Positions 8,913-19,153 of a DNA stretch of 42,691 nt are shown in pieces; within the stretch, counting starts at the first letter, position 1; each line of letters opens with the position of its first letter. A program made the position numbers and the translations under genes. A model generated the notes under the pieces. That model saw only the letters and a list, made by a program, of their open reading frames with translations. It made no database searches and was not told where the DNA came from. Source of the stretch: Bdellovibrionales bacterium (GTDB lineage: Bacteria > Bdellovibrionota > Bdellovibrionia > Bdellovibrionales > Bdellovibrionaceae); the NCBI GenBank assembly GCA_005793345.1, contig SXSU01000123.1, forward strand, positions 1 through 42,691, given 5' to 3'.

Positions 8913-11900
8913 TTAGTCTGGACTCTTTTCAATTGTTGGATAACTTGGAGTTCTTATAACATTTGAAGTACGTACCTCATCAACCGCAGCTCTTAACCAC
9001 AAAGAACTCCCTGTTCCTGTTAATGGTCCAGATCCTATTTTAAATGGAGCATTTGGTAAAAATAAATTAGTTAATGTTCCACTACCTAATGTTCCAGATC
9101 CACGTTGAGTTGCGCCACTACTGCTCATATAAAAATTAACTTTTCCACTATTCCAAGTCAGTGCGACATAATACCAACGATTTGTAGAAACAGAAATACA
9201 GCTAGAAGATAATAGAGATGATTGAGAAGTTCCATTATAACTTCCCACAAACAGTAATTTCCATTTACTGCATGAACTACTTGATTGTTTAACTAATCTT
9301 AGCTCCCACCCTAAATTGGGTGAACTGGAACCCGATTGTGAAAACAATGTATAATAATTTCCACCTGTACTGGATAGTGAACTAAAGTTAAACAATCCCT
9401 CAATAGTCATTTTATTACTTACAGTTGAAAAAGATAAATTATAAGGAGTTTCAAAATTTTTATTAGTATCTAAATTAAAACTCGAAGGACTACTTGTCGG
9501 TAATTTTCCGCTCGTATTTACTGTTGGAGAACCTATAGCTGTTAAGTTACTACTAAACAAATTTGTACTTGTAAAATAACTACTATCATTGAGTGCAGTA
9601 CCTGTTCCGCCATTGAGATGATAAAGTGCAACTGTATTATATGCTGATTGCGTCCAAGTAATATTAGATGCCGAACTCTGATTGCCAACACTATCTATTG
9701 CTATAACATTAAAATTTAATGTCCCATTTGTTAAACCTGTTAGAGTCAAGGGTGAAGAACACATCTGATACGCATTTAATCCCAACTGACATTGAAATGT
9801 CGAAGACTCATTAGCTGAAAAAGTAAAAGTAATTGATGATGCTAAATTGGGATTTAATGAGCTTGTAGCAAGTGTAGCTGTCGGCGCAACAGTATCCAAA
9901 ACCCACTGAAATAATAAAACTTGAGAGCTTGCTCCGTTATAAGTTTGAAGCAAACTCAAATTGAAAGTTCCATCAACAAATTTATTTATTACATAACTAA
10001 AATATCCACCAGCACTGCAAATTTGTGATAATGAATTTGCTGGAGTTAGCACATCTCCCGACGTAATATTACCGCTAATAATAACTTCATAACCAGGATT
10101 GCAATAACCAGAAATATTCAACTGAGTATTATTACTTGTATATGGATTATCGATAGGACTAACTAATGTTAAATTAGGAATTGAATTATTATTTCTAATC
10201 CATGATAAATTTAAATTTGAAGATGAATTTAAGGATTTATCTTTTTGGCTTAAAATAAAATTATAGTTTGCATCTATAGATTTAACGACTGTAAAATTAA
10301 AACTTCCATTTACACAAAATTGATTTTGAGTTGAATCTCCAGTTAAATAAACTGATCCATTTGTTTCACAAGATCCACTTATATTTAAATTTCCTGGACT
10401 TGTTATTGGATTTGATGATGGCGAACTCAATACTACTGCAACTGGTGCCACTGTATCTCTCGTCCAATTTAAAGTCGTTTCAGCAGATACATAATTATTA
10501 TTTAAATTTTCTTGATAAAAAGAAAATGAATATACTCCATCCAATGTTTTTTGCACATTAAACACTACAGGACTACTTGCACATTGCAATTCGTCTGTTG
10601 CATCACCACTAAGATGCACCAAAGTCTGACTTCCTACTTCACAGGTCACTGAAATACTTAATGTTGTTTCATTTGAAAAATAATCTTCAATAATAGGGGT
10701 AACAATAATAGGGGTAAAAGGAATGGAGGTATCCCTTGTCCACTGAAAGTTATTTAATGATGAATAATTATCTGCGAGATCCACTTGAAATATAGAATAA
10801 TTATATACACCATCAACTGTATTAGAAATTACAAATGAATAAGCTCCCTGATCTGTACATGAGATAGAGTTTGACGTTGCTCCTGAAATATATACCTTAG
10901 CCTTTGGTTCACAAGCCCCCTGTAATATTAAATTTGTATCTCCTGAATAAAATGGAATTGTCGATGGATGAGTAATAGTTGGGGAATTGGGAGCAATGGT
11001 ATCTCGTTTCCAATACAAGAAAATTGGAATTGATGAATTTCCTGTTTTATCTATTTGATAAAGTGTGAATGCATAATTGCCATCTGTTGTTTTACTAAAT
11101 GAAATACTAAATTGTCCTTGAGAATTGCAAAATTGTGATCCATTTAAGCTTCCTGAGTAAACTATATTTGCAGAAAGCTCACAGTTTCCAGTAACTAAAA
11201 TTGAATTGGCCGAATTGGTAATACTGTTTGTTATAGGACTTAATAAAGTTAGGGCATTTGGTGCTGTTTGATCTACTGTCCAAGTAAAACTCATACTGTT
11301 TGAAGAAACTTGAAAGCTATTTGTCTGTGAAATATTAAATTGAAATGTTCCCTCTGAGGCAACATCAATATTAAAACTAAAATTATTATTGCTGCATATA
11401 TATTGTTGTGTGCTATCGCCTGTTAGATTAACTTGATTACCATTTATACAAATACCATTTAAAACTAAATTTTTACTTGTAGAGTAAAATGGGTTTGTTG
11501 CTGGAGAAGTTATCGATGGAGTTGGGGGTAAAGACGAATTTCGAATCCATGTAAAATTAACTGTTGCTGATGAGTTTAATGATACATCTTTTTGATAAAT
11601 TGAATAATTAAATGTACCATCCGTACTTTGGGAAAGAGTGAATTCATATTGGTTATTAATACAAATAATAGAACCTGAAGCTGCCCCTGTATGATATACA
11701 GTAGTTCCTGATTCGCAACTTCCATACAAAATAATTGAGGAATCATTCGACGTTAAAGGATTTGATGTGGGATTTAAAATTGTAGGTGCAACAGGAGAAG
11801 CAGTATCTCGTATCCAACTTAAATTTACACCGAGAGATGATAACCCTGCCAAATCTTTTTGACTAATTTCGAAATCAAAAATTCCATCCACAGATTTATT

Positions 11901-13616
11901 AATATTAAAAGTAAAGGTATTACTCGAACAAGATGTTTGATTGCTAGTTGCTCCTGATATATAAACCGTGGCATTAGTTTCACATGAGCCTGTTATTGTA
12001 AGTGTATTAGCAATAGAATAACTTGGGTTTTGAGAGGGAGTAGTCAACACAATTGGATTTGGTTTTACATTGTCTAAAACCCAATTGATTGATACTGAAG
12101 ATGAATTATTTCCTGCTAAATCTGTTTGACGAATTAAAAAAGAATAACTTCCATTTTGTGATTTTGAAACCAAAAAATTAAATTGTGAATTTGAACATTG
12201 AGTTGATGATATAAAATCACCAGAGATACTGACTGTAGAACTGTTTTCGCAAATACCACTTATAACAATTGAGTTCGATGAAGAATAAATTGGAGTATAG
12301 CTGGGTTGAGTAATAATTGGAGTAATAGGACTTATAGAATCCCGAATCCAAGTTACACTCACTTGCGCAGAATTATTTGCACTGCCATCTTGCTGATAAA
12401 GTGCAAAACCATATGTCCCATCAGTTACTTTTGAGACACTAAAACTAAAAGAATTACTACCATCACATAAAATATTCTGCGTACTTGCTCCTGTTAAATA
12501 TACCATATTACCAGAAACACAACTCCCACTAATGTTAAAAGAATTTGTGCTAGAATAAACTAAATCCTTATTTGGAGTTTGGATTTGTAATATACTAGGT
12601 AATGTTGCATTATGAATCCAAGTAAATGTTTTATCTTGAGAACTCACTCCGACAAGACTTGTTGAAGTCAAGTTATAATTAAAAGTGCCATTCGTTGTTT
12701 GCTCAAGATCAAATGAGTATCGACCTTCAGAACAAGATTGAACCTGAGTAGTTGATCCTTGTAAATTTATAATCGTATTCTTTTCGCAAGTCCCACTTAA
12801 TTTAATCAAATTCTCACTGGAAGAATATGTAGTTGACGTTGTTGGTTGATCGATTCCTGGTGCTGAAGGCGGGGTTGAGTCTTTATTCCATGTTGTAAAA
12901 ATATTTTGGGATTGATTTCCATATTCATCAATTTGTGAAATCGTATAATTATAAATTCCATCTGCAGATTGCTCTGTAAAAAAAGAAAAAGTATTTTCAG
13001 CTGTACATATTGTTGTTTGCTCAGTGACTCCATAAGTTAATTTTATTGTATAATTCGCAATGCAACTTCCAGATATTGTAATTTGCTGATCGACAGAAAA
13101 CTGAGTTGCTGCAGAAATTAATATAGGTGGAGCTGGTGGTGTAGTTTTAATTTTCCAAACAAGGCTTGCTGCAGATGATGGATGATGAATCAATGATTTT
13201 GCTTCAAGAAAATAATTAAAAACACCTTCATTATTATTTTCAACTTCAACACTAAATTGCCCCTCTTCAGAACAAAGTGTTTCTAAGTTAGCATCGCCTC
13301 CAATTTGAATTTTTGACCCTGGTGCAGGTCGACACGCACCAGCTATTGTTAATTTGTATTGATTCGAAGGGTAAACAGAAAGTGTGGGTGAAGTTAATTG
13401 AGGAGGTTCTAGTGTTTCTGCCGAAGGTAGAATTGCATTCCCTTGAGCTGGTGGTGAACCTGGCTTTTTTCCTCCAAAACACCCAGCACTATGAAGAGCA
13501 AATACAATCAAAACAGAAAAATATATTATTTTTTTTGCATTGAAATCGTCCTTTACGTACAACTTTTTCACTCTATAATACTCAAATCTAAAAATTGAAA
13601 TATTCATAATTATCAC
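8913..13616 (-). CDS. Giant surface lipoprotein with 13 Ig-like repeats and a C-terminal LamG-like domain
   Basis: 1567 residues as an open frame. After an N-terminal hydrophobic stretch ending ALHSAGC (a lipobox-like site, though -3 is Ser), there are 13 repeats of about 85-90 residues. Each shows a Pro-rich start, LxIxGxCE, a second Cys, DGxYxFxIxQxD and a final WxRDT. The two cysteines per repeat probably form a disulfide. A fourteenth, divergent repeat follows, and then a LamG/concanavalin-like fold from about residue 1325 (VALYHLNGG ... YVALTWNSGKVNFYM). A cell-surface adhesin is likely. The start is uncertain: the open frame begins at GTG 13616 (ATG 13607) without a good ribosome binding site. 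A well-placed AAAGGA-8 nt-ATG at 13540 is out of frame by one base because of an A8 tract. Confidence 0.85.
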   Translation of the reverse strand: MIIMNISIFRFEYYRVKKLYVKDDFNAKKIIYFSVLIVFALHSAGCFGGKKPGSPPAQGNAILPSAETLEPPQLTSPTLSVYPSNQYKLTIAGACRPAPGSKIQIGGDANLETLCSEEGQFSVEVENNNEGVFNYFLEAKSLIHHPSSAASLVWKIKTTPPAPPILISAATQFSVDQQITISGSCIANYTIKLTYGVTEQTTICTAENTFSFFTEQSADGIYNYTISQIDEYGNQSQNIFTTWNKDSTPPSAPGIDQPTTSTTYSSSENLIKLSGTCEKNTIINLQGSTTQVQSCSEGRYSFDLEQTTNGTFNYNLTSTSLVGVSSQDKTFTWIHNATLPSILQIQTPNKDLVYSSTNSFNISGSCVSGNMVYLTGASTQNILCDGSNSFSFSVSKVTDGTYGFALYQQDGSANNSAQVSVTWIRDSISPITPIITQPSYTPIYSSSNSIVISGICENSSTVSISGDFISSTQCSNSQFNFLVSKSQNGSYSFLIRQTDLAGNNSSSVSINWVLDNVKPNPIVLTTPSQNPSYSIANTLTITGSCETNATVYISGATSNQTSCSSNTFTFNINKSVDGIFDFEISQKDLAGLSSLGVNLSWIRDTASPVAPTILNPTSNPLTSNDSSIILYGSCESGTTVYHTGAASGSIICINNQYEFTLSQSTDGTFNYSIYQKDVSLNSSATVNFTWIRNSSLPPTPSITSPATNPFYSTSKNLVLNGICINGNQVNLTGDSTQQYICSNNNFSFNIDVASEGTFQFNISQTNSFQVSSNSMSFTWTVDQTAPNALTLLSPITNSITNSANSILVTGNCELSANIVYSGSLNGSQFCNSQGQFSISFSKTTDGNYAFTLYQIDKTGNSSIPIFLYWKRDTIAPNSPTITHPSTIPFYSGDTNLILQGACEPKAKVYISGATSNSISCTDQGAYSFVISNTVDGVYNYSIFQVDLADNYSSLNNFQWTRDTSIPFTPIIVTPIIEDYFSNETTLSISVTCEVGSQTLVHLSGDATDELQCASSPVVFNVQKTLDGVYSFSFYQENLNNNYVSAETTLNWTRDTVAPVAVVLSSPSSNPITSPGNLNISGSCETNGSVYLTGDSTQNQFCVNGSFNFTVVKSIDANYNFILSQKDKSLNSSSNLNLSWIRNNNSIPNLTLVSPIDNPYTSNNTQLNISGYCNPGYEVIISGNITSGDVLTPANSLSQICSAGGYFSYVINKFVDGTFNLSLLQTYNGASSQVLLFQWVLDTVAPTATLATSSLNPNLASSITFTFSANESSTFQCQLGLNAYQMCSSPLTLTGLTNGTLNFNVIAIDSVGNQSSASNITWTQSAYNTVALYHLNGGTGTALNDSSYFTSTNLFSSNLTAIGSPTVNTSGKLPTSSPSSFNLDTNKNFETPYNLSFSTVSNKMTIEGLFNFSSLSSTGGNYYTLFSQSGSSSPNLGWELRLVKQSSSSCSKWKLLFVGSYNGTSQSSLLSSSCISVSTNRWYYVALTWNSGKVNFYMSSSGATQRGSGTLGSGTLTNLFLPNAPFKIGSGPLTGTGSSLWLRAAVDEVRTSNVIRTPSYPTIEKSPD
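13529..13554 (-). promoter_or_regulatory. Ribosome binding site, start codon and A8 tract (possible frameshift switch)
   Basis: Reading the minus strand: AAAGGA (13554-13549), 8 nt, ATG (13540-13538), C, then eight A (13536-13529). With eight A the ATG reads Met-Gln-Lys-Lys-stop. With nine A it would read MQKKIIYFSV and run into ALHSAGC and the whole adhesin, giving an ideal lipoprotein signal peptide. The AAAGGACG spacing resembles that of the gene at 5848. This looks like a slippage-controlled start or a sequencing homopolymer error. Confidence 0.5.
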
Positions 13617-13725
13617 TTCTATAAAGTATATAATAACTTTTTAATTTTTAAAAATTTTCTTTAATTATCCATCTCAAATTGGATCAAATCCGAATTGCCT
13701 TATAAAAAAGGTTACCGAAATCAAG

Positions 13726-13752
13726 AAAAAAATTCCTCTCAATTTGAGAATT
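13726..13752 (-). terminator. Weak terminator-like hairpin between the 539-residue protein gene and the adhesin gene
   Basis: On the minus strand, AATTCTC and GAGAGGAATT form an imperfect stem around AAATT and are followed by seven T (13732-13726). It lies in the 238-bp gap that otherwise shows no gene, and would separate the operon at 13855-20776 from the adhesin gene. Confidence 0.35.
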
Positions 13753-13854
13753 ATCATATTGAGTAAGTTCAGTTCTCTTCCAATATTGGGTTTCTTAAAA
13801 TTACGGTTACCCAAAAAGATTTACTTGAGAAATTGCGCAAAGGTTCCTATTTTT

Positions 13855-15462
13855 TCAATCATCCGTGAATGTAAATTTATAAATTTCTCCAGTGTTTGTC
13901 CAAATTAATATTTCTAAATTACCCTCTTTGGTATTTATAAATTTAAATCTTGAATGTTTTATATTTTCATTAAGTGAAGAAGATGTTATTCTGTAACCAA
14001 AAATAGGATTAATAATTATAAGTTCTTTTTCTCCTAATTGAAAAATATAATTATTATTTTTATACTCAAAACTCAATGGTGGTGTAAAATAGGAAGGAAA
14101 TTCAATTTGAAAATTATCAAAGTCTTGTTTTTTGATTAAAGTTTTATATCGCAAAACTCCATGCTCATCGTAAAATTCATCTCTATACATGAAGTATAAC
14201 TCATCATCCTGCTTAAACCAATTGATGAGTTCATTTTTTTTACCTACTTCTGGTAATAACTGATGATCCTCAATTACCTTTCTGTTATTATTAACAAATG
14301 ACTTAAAAAATAATCGTTCACCTACAGGAATCACTTCAATTATTGGATAGTTTAAAAATTCTTTTGTAACCATATCTTCAGGATATATTTCATAAGTTGC
14401 TTGGTCCTTTTTTGTCATTAATAAAAAATGATTTTGGTATTCATATATAGCAGGAACTTCCCAAGGTGATTCCAGTGGAAGTGAAATCATTTTAAAGGTA
14501 TCACTTGGGTTAGGAGAAAATGGTTCAAAACGATAAACGGAGTTTCTTTTTCCGGTTGCTATAATATATATTTTTTTATTAATATTAATTGCTTTTAAAT
14601 AATTAAATCTATCTCCATATTTTTTATTCTCTGTAGAAGGCGCAAAAATTCCTTTCATCTCCAATGGGTTTGAGAGATTTACTAATAATAAAGAAACTAC
14701 ATTACTTATTTCATTGGTTTGCACAACAGCCCACATATCTTGATTTTCTGATTTAAAAACGGAATTTATATTGAAATTAAATCCAATTTTTTGATATTTT
14801 TCCGGAAGTGGCCAATTGTTAACAATTTTTCCAGATTTGGTATCAAACTTTACCATTTCAAATTTACCATCGCCCCCATTCTTAACAAGAGAAAATAGAA
14901 AATCATTGCCTTCCATATTAACTAGAAGTGCCGATGAATCAAATGTGCCATTTTGAAAAGCTTTTGATTTATAAATTTCCTTAATTTTGAAAAATTTTTT
15001 AGTTTCAACTGTGCTTTTATTTTGAAGTTCGTATCTAACTTTTTCTTTGTCCTCTTGTTTTACAAGATGAGCTTTTATACGACTCCAATCATTCTGTTCT
15101 CTTACGATGATCTGATTAAACGCAGATTTATACATTACTCCCGTCACAGTTAAATTTAAATCTGCAAATGGATCAATTGGCTGGGATGATTTTATTATTC
15201 TTTTAATGATCTTCTTCCATAGTTCAAAATCATTAGTTCTTAAATCTTCAAGTAAGATGAGATAAGTGGAATAAAGTGAGCCTACTTCGCCTCCTTGATT
15301 GAATATATTTTTGCATTGATAATTTTTAGAATTTGTGATTTTTGAAAAAAAAATGATAAATATACAAATAAATAAATTTACAGAAATATACATTGGCTTG
15401 AGTTGCAAATTTAAATTTTTCATATATTTTGATTGTATAAAGAAAAAGGGGTTTCTTTTCAT
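13855..15462 (-). CDS. Exported protein, third gene of the MoxR/VWA operon, unknown function
   Basis: About 535 residues. A signal sequence (hydrophobic core ISVNLFICIFIIFFSKI) is followed by NYQCKNIF, the same C-x-x-[LI]-F opening as the two upstream partners. The C-terminal half consists of repeated short beta strands with aromatic residues (KKIYIIATGKRNSVYRFEPF, YQNHFLLMTKKDQATYEIY, KNNNYIFQLGEKELIIIN), which suggests a beta-propeller, although no repeat signature is firm. The ATG at 15462 directly follows the stop of the preceding gene (TAAAATG); a GTG 12 nt earlier overlaps it. Tight coupling says it works with the transglutaminase/VWA protein. No family recognised. Confidence 0.83.
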   Translation of the reverse strand: MKRNPFFFIQSKYMKNLNLQLKPMYISVNLFICIFIIFFSKITNSKNYQCKNIFNQGGEVGSLYSTYLILLEDLRTNDFELWKKIIKRIIKSSQPIDPFADLNLTVTGVMYKSAFNQIIVREQNDWSRIKAHLVKQEDKEKVRYELQNKSTVETKKFFKIKEIYKSKAFQNGTFDSSALLVNMEGNDFLFSLVKNGGDGKFEMVKFDTKSGKIVNNWPLPEKYQKIGFNFNINSVFKSENQDMWAVVQTNEISNVVSLLLVNLSNPLEMKGIFAPSTENKKYGDRFNYLKAININKKIYIIATGKRNSVYRFEPFSPNPSDTFKMISLPLESPWEVPAIYEYQNHFLLMTKKDQATYEIYPEDMVTKEFLNYPIIEVIPVGERLFFKSFVNNNRKVIEDHQLLPEVGKKNELINWFKQDDELYFMYRDEFYDEHGVLRYKTLIKKQDFDNFQIEFPSYFTPPLSFEYKNNNYIFQLGEKELIIINPIFGYRITSSSLNENIKHSRFKFINTKEGNLEILIWTNTGEIYKFTFTDD

Positions 15463-15463
15463 T

Positions 15464-18400
15464 TTACCCCCCACTTCTATTGTTTATATTTTGTACGTCG
15501 TGAATCAGATGCTTTAGACTTTCAACTTCATTTGAATGCAAATCCTTAAATTTAGCTCCTGTGATAGTTTCCCATTTTAACATTAAACCATCAATAAACA
15601 TGTCAGCAAATCGTTGATCAAGAAATACAGAAGAGTTCCTATTATCTATAATTCCTCGAAGTTCAAATAACCATTTTTCTATTTCTCTTTGATTTGGACG
15701 ATCATGATGGATATTCTGAGAATTTAATTTTGTTGCCCAAAATGATGTGGAATTTATTTTTTGCATAAATGAATTCAAGTCAGAAATAAAATCTTTAGAG
15801 TGATCTACAGCTTGTGTAAGCCAAAATTCTATATCCTCTGGCAATTGTTCTTGACTTTGATCACTATGGAATTCTCCATTATCACTTCCAATATTAATTT
15901 CACTTTGGCTATCTGCTATAATATCTCTGATAGTAGATCTATCGTATTGACGATAAAATCCTCTATTAATTCCAAATTTAGAGCTCTCATGAACTAATTC
16001 GATTAATTCAGAATTTGAATTATTAACTCCTAAGAACATTATTTGGATAAGGGTTCTTCGATTAATTTGATTTCTGAGTCTACTTAACGCTGGTATATTT
16101 ATTTTAGAACCTCCATCTGATATAAGTACTATATTTACACGCTCTAGAGGTTTTTTTCGGCCAGTTTCATTTTGTGTTTTAATTATTTCTAAAAATACTG
16201 TCTCCAAAAAATTTTGAATATCAGTGCCTTCATTAGAATTAACCAGCATCTCTCTGTAATTTTGTATAAGATTTTTAGCTTGATTTTCATCTAAAATATC
16301 TCTAACACTGTGAACCTTTTCCCCAAATCCAATAAGTTTATTTCGAGCTAATGGTTTTTTAGTAATGGCTGAAATTTTACTCATTCCTTTTCCAACAAAG
16401 GCTGCAACTAAAGCTGACTGAAAAATAGAAGGTAACCCTATCATACTTTCAGATGTATCATAACCAATCATATTGAGTATCTGTGGTTCCCCCTCGCCTG
16501 TTTCTCCAGGAACTTGAATTACCTTCTTACTTGATTGAACATATGAAGTTCCCTCTATAAAATTTAAAAAAGCAGATTTTTGATTTTGCAGATTAATGGC
16601 TCGATAAATATCCTCAATTTGACTTGTTGGTAATATATCAAAACCCGTACGCCTATTCAAATCTTGCTCTAATAATTTTATCTTCATCTGATCGAGTTGA
16701 GGGTCTGATTCTATTATAAAGTCAATCAATTTAGAAAGAATCCCCAACAGTCGAAAATCATCTAGTTTACCAGAAGCAAGGGCTTCAGCTATATTATAAG
16801 TATTTTCATTAAACCCAACACTCACATATTGTCCATCATTCATTTTAAGATATTTTTCATGAATAAGGCCTCTGGAAATACGATCAAGTGGGGCTAAAAA
16901 TTTCTCAACAACTGCAACTTTGCCAGCATCTTGATGCTTGCAAGAATTTATCCGTAAGATTATTTCATTCAAGTCTCGTATGAGACTATCAGGATTTGGT
17001 ATCTCATTTGATATTGTTGACATACTATTATTGAGCTCCCTAAATATAAGTAGTTTTTGAAGAATGTCATTAGCTTGATGAAAGCTTTTGGTAATTGGCT
17101 GTTTACGAATAAGTGTTGTTAAGGATAATATACTATTTCCAATACTGTCTTGTTTTGTCGAAAAAAGATTTAAAGCACGCCTATAAATATCATTTATATA
17201 GGAATTATTGGTAAACATAAATAATGAGCTAGATCGATGAAGCCTCTCTGATAAAGTTATACTATTTTCCTTGGGCCAAATCGCGTATTGAAGAACTGTC
17301 TTAAGCACGTAATCAATAAAGGGATTTTGTTTATTAACCGAATTTTTCCTATTCAATAAATCAATATCTGTTCTCTTATTTTTTTCCAAATACTTATAGG
17401 GCTCTTCTTTATGATTCATTTCTTGATTTTCAAATTTATCTTGTTCATCGTTATTATGCTTATTTATTTCTTCAATCCCTTCTTTTGTGGCAACTTCGAC
17501 ATTTTTTTTATAGTCCTGATTACTTTGATTCGACTTTTGAATTGCAGAGTTCTTTTCGCTTGAACCTTCAATAGAATTCTTTTGAATAAATTTATCGTCT
17601 TTATTTACATTTCTTTTTTGATCTGCATTTATCGGTGTAGGGTCAAACTCAAACCATTCTCCATTATCCCAAATTTCAACCCAAACATGTCCTTGAGCGG
17701 GTCGAATTAAAAATGAATAATCAGGACCCTTTTCTGTGCTTTCAAAAGCTCTAAATCCAAAAACAATTCTCGACGGAATATGATATACGTCGCGAAGCAA
17801 ACCAATCATTACATATGATCCCATGCTACATTGAAAATAGCCAGCTTTAAGAGCTTCAATAGGATCTGTTTCATCTCTTTCGTCAAAAGTATAATTATAT
17901 TCATTTTGAATGTGCTTCTCAATTTCTTTGGCAATTATTAAAGGAGAAGATTTAGGATCTAACTTATTTAAAATTGATACTCGAAGTTTCTCTGGCCATT
18001 CATGTTCTTGAATGCCCACACGTTCAGTTAAAGTTTCAATATCTTCTATTGATAGATTTTCTTTTTTATTTTGTCGAAGGGAAATTTGAACTAGCTTTAA
18101 TGGAGAACTAGTACTAACAGTATATGTACCATCCTTTGATTTTAAAATTTGTACTCGCGAATCACTAGATTGTAAAGGCTCCATATTACTAGGCAAGACA
18201 AGAGTTCTCTTATTTCTTTCGGCAACACTTATGGTCATTTTAATTTTTGTATCTATGTAATCGGAAATTGCAGTATTAGTTCCAGACAATTCTCTCTGAT
18301 AAAATGGATTATCGCGTCCGCGTACAATACCATTCATATATTGTAATCTCCAAAATTTTGCATCTATATTCGCCTCAGCATCAATTATTTTTTTGTTGGA

Positions 18401-19150
18401 ATGATTATCATTGTTAGTTCCATTATTCATAGCTGCAGTACGAGGTTTATATTCCTTAAGATGGTCAAAGATTTCTGGAGGATCTTCTTTTTTTTGATTT
18501 CCTCTTTCTTTAGTCGCCACTTTCTTATGGACATTTGATTTTTCAGAATGACTAATTTTTCTATCTTCCATAAGTTCTGATTCATCAACCTGATATTTTC
18601 TTAAATATTCTTTTGTGATCTTTAGACCCCACTGTATTGATAATAAATCAATTTGTCTGAGATTCTTGTTTTTTTGTGGAGATTTCAAATAATTTTCAGC
18701 ATCACTTAAAACTAGATAAACAGTTTTCCAATCAAGTATAGACTTCAATAAAAATAACTTCTGATTGATATCTCTTATTTGCGCTGTTGGAGAAGCTGTA
18801 GTTCTTTGATTAAATCTATCTTTAAACATAACGGGCTGAGAATTATCATCGTATCGAATAAGCAAAAGATCTCGAATTTTCTTTTGTCGTTCAAAATTGA
18901 GTTCATAAATAAACGGATTTTTTGCCCCAGCCAAACCGTTACTAAAATTTTGTAAAAGTTCTTCAATTTTCTGTAAAGATAAAATTATCCGCTGTTGCTG
19001 GAATCTATCGCCTGAACTCTCATAATTAAGTCCCATTGTTTTTTTATTTAAAAATAGTTCTCTGCAAAGAAAAGTGTCTGCATAACTATAAAATGCATAA
19101 ACCGACAAAGAAAAGAAAAAAACAATAAATCGCAAAAAAACTCTAAGCAT
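15464..19150 (-). CDS. Exported transglutaminase-like + von Willebrand A domain protein
   Basis: 1228 residues with a signal peptide (FIVFFFSLSVYAFYSYA) and the mature start DTFLCRELF. A helical N-terminal region is followed by a transglutaminase-like cysteine protease fold with a complete triad: Cys near 441 (YFQCSMGSYVMIGLLRDVY), His near 487 (GHVWVEIW) and Asp near 503 (FEFDPTP). An Asn/Lys/Glu-rich linker follows (about 510-620). Near residue 897 a VWA domain begins with an intact MIDAS: DTSES, then the Thr of EGTD and the Asp of ISDGG. MoxR ATPases are classically encoded beside VWA and transglutaminase proteins; here both domains are fused and carry an export signal. Its start lies 3 bp after the MoxR-like gene, with AGGAG 8 nt upstream. 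Confidence 0.92.
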   Translation of the reverse strand: MLRVFLRFIVFFFSLSVYAFYSYADTFLCRELFLNKKTMGLNYESSGDRFQQQRIILSLQKIEELLQNFSNGLAGAKNPFIYELNFERQKKIRDLLLIRYDDNSQPVMFKDRFNQRTTASPTAQIRDINQKLFLLKSILDWKTVYLVLSDAENYLKSPQKNKNLRQIDLLSIQWGLKITKEYLRKYQVDESELMEDRKISHSEKSNVHKKVATKERGNQKKEDPPEIFDHLKEYKPRTAAMNNGTNNDNHSNKKIIDAEANIDAKFWRLQYMNGIVRGRDNPFYQRELSGTNTAISDYIDTKIKMTISVAERNKRTLVLPSNMEPLQSSDSRVQILKSKDGTYTVSTSSPLKLVQISLRQNKKENLSIEDIETLTERVGIQEHEWPEKLRVSILNKLDPKSSPLIIAKEIEKHIQNEYNYTFDERDETDPIEALKAGYFQCSMGSYVMIGLLRDVYHIPSRIVFGFRAFESTEKGPDYSFLIRPAQGHVWVEIWDNGEWFEFDPTPINADQKRNVNKDDKFIQKNSIEGSSEKNSAIQKSNQSNQDYKKNVEVATKEGIEEINKHNNDEQDKFENQEMNHKEEPYKYLEKNKRTDIDLLNRKNSVNKQNPFIDYVLKTVLQYAIWPKENSITLSERLHRSSSLFMFTNNSYINDIYRRALNLFSTKQDSIGNSILSLTTLIRKQPITKSFHQANDILQKLLIFRELNNSMSTISNEIPNPDSLIRDLNEIILRINSCKHQDAGKVAVVEKFLAPLDRISRGLIHEKYLKMNDGQYVSVGFNENTYNIAEALASGKLDDFRLLGILSKLIDFIIESDPQLDQMKIKLLEQDLNRRTGFDILPTSQIEDIYRAINLQNQKSAFLNFIEGTSYVQSSKKVIQVPGETGEGEPQILNMIGYDTSESMIGLPSIFQSALVAAFVGKGMSKISAITKKPLARNKLIGFGEKVHSVRDILDENQAKNLIQNYREMLVNSNEGTDIQNFLETVFLEIIKTQNETGRKKPLERVNIVLISDGGSKINIPALSRLRNQINRRTLIQIMFLGVNNSNSELIELVHESSKFGINRGFYRQYDRSTIRDIIADSQSEINIGSDNGEFHSDQSQEQLPEDIEFWLTQAVDHSKDFISDLNSFMQKINSTSFWATKLNSQNIHHDRPNQREIEKWLFELRGIIDNRNSSVFLDQRFADMFIDGLMLKWETITGAKFKDLHSNEVESLKHLIHDVQNINNRSGG

Positions 19151-19153
19151 AAT

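Noticed and set aside
8913..13616. Regular repeats as a possible CRISPR array or DNA tandem repeat
   Set aside because: The periodicity (about 260 bp) is conserved at the protein level but the DNA has diverged widely; there are no identical short repeats with unique spacers.
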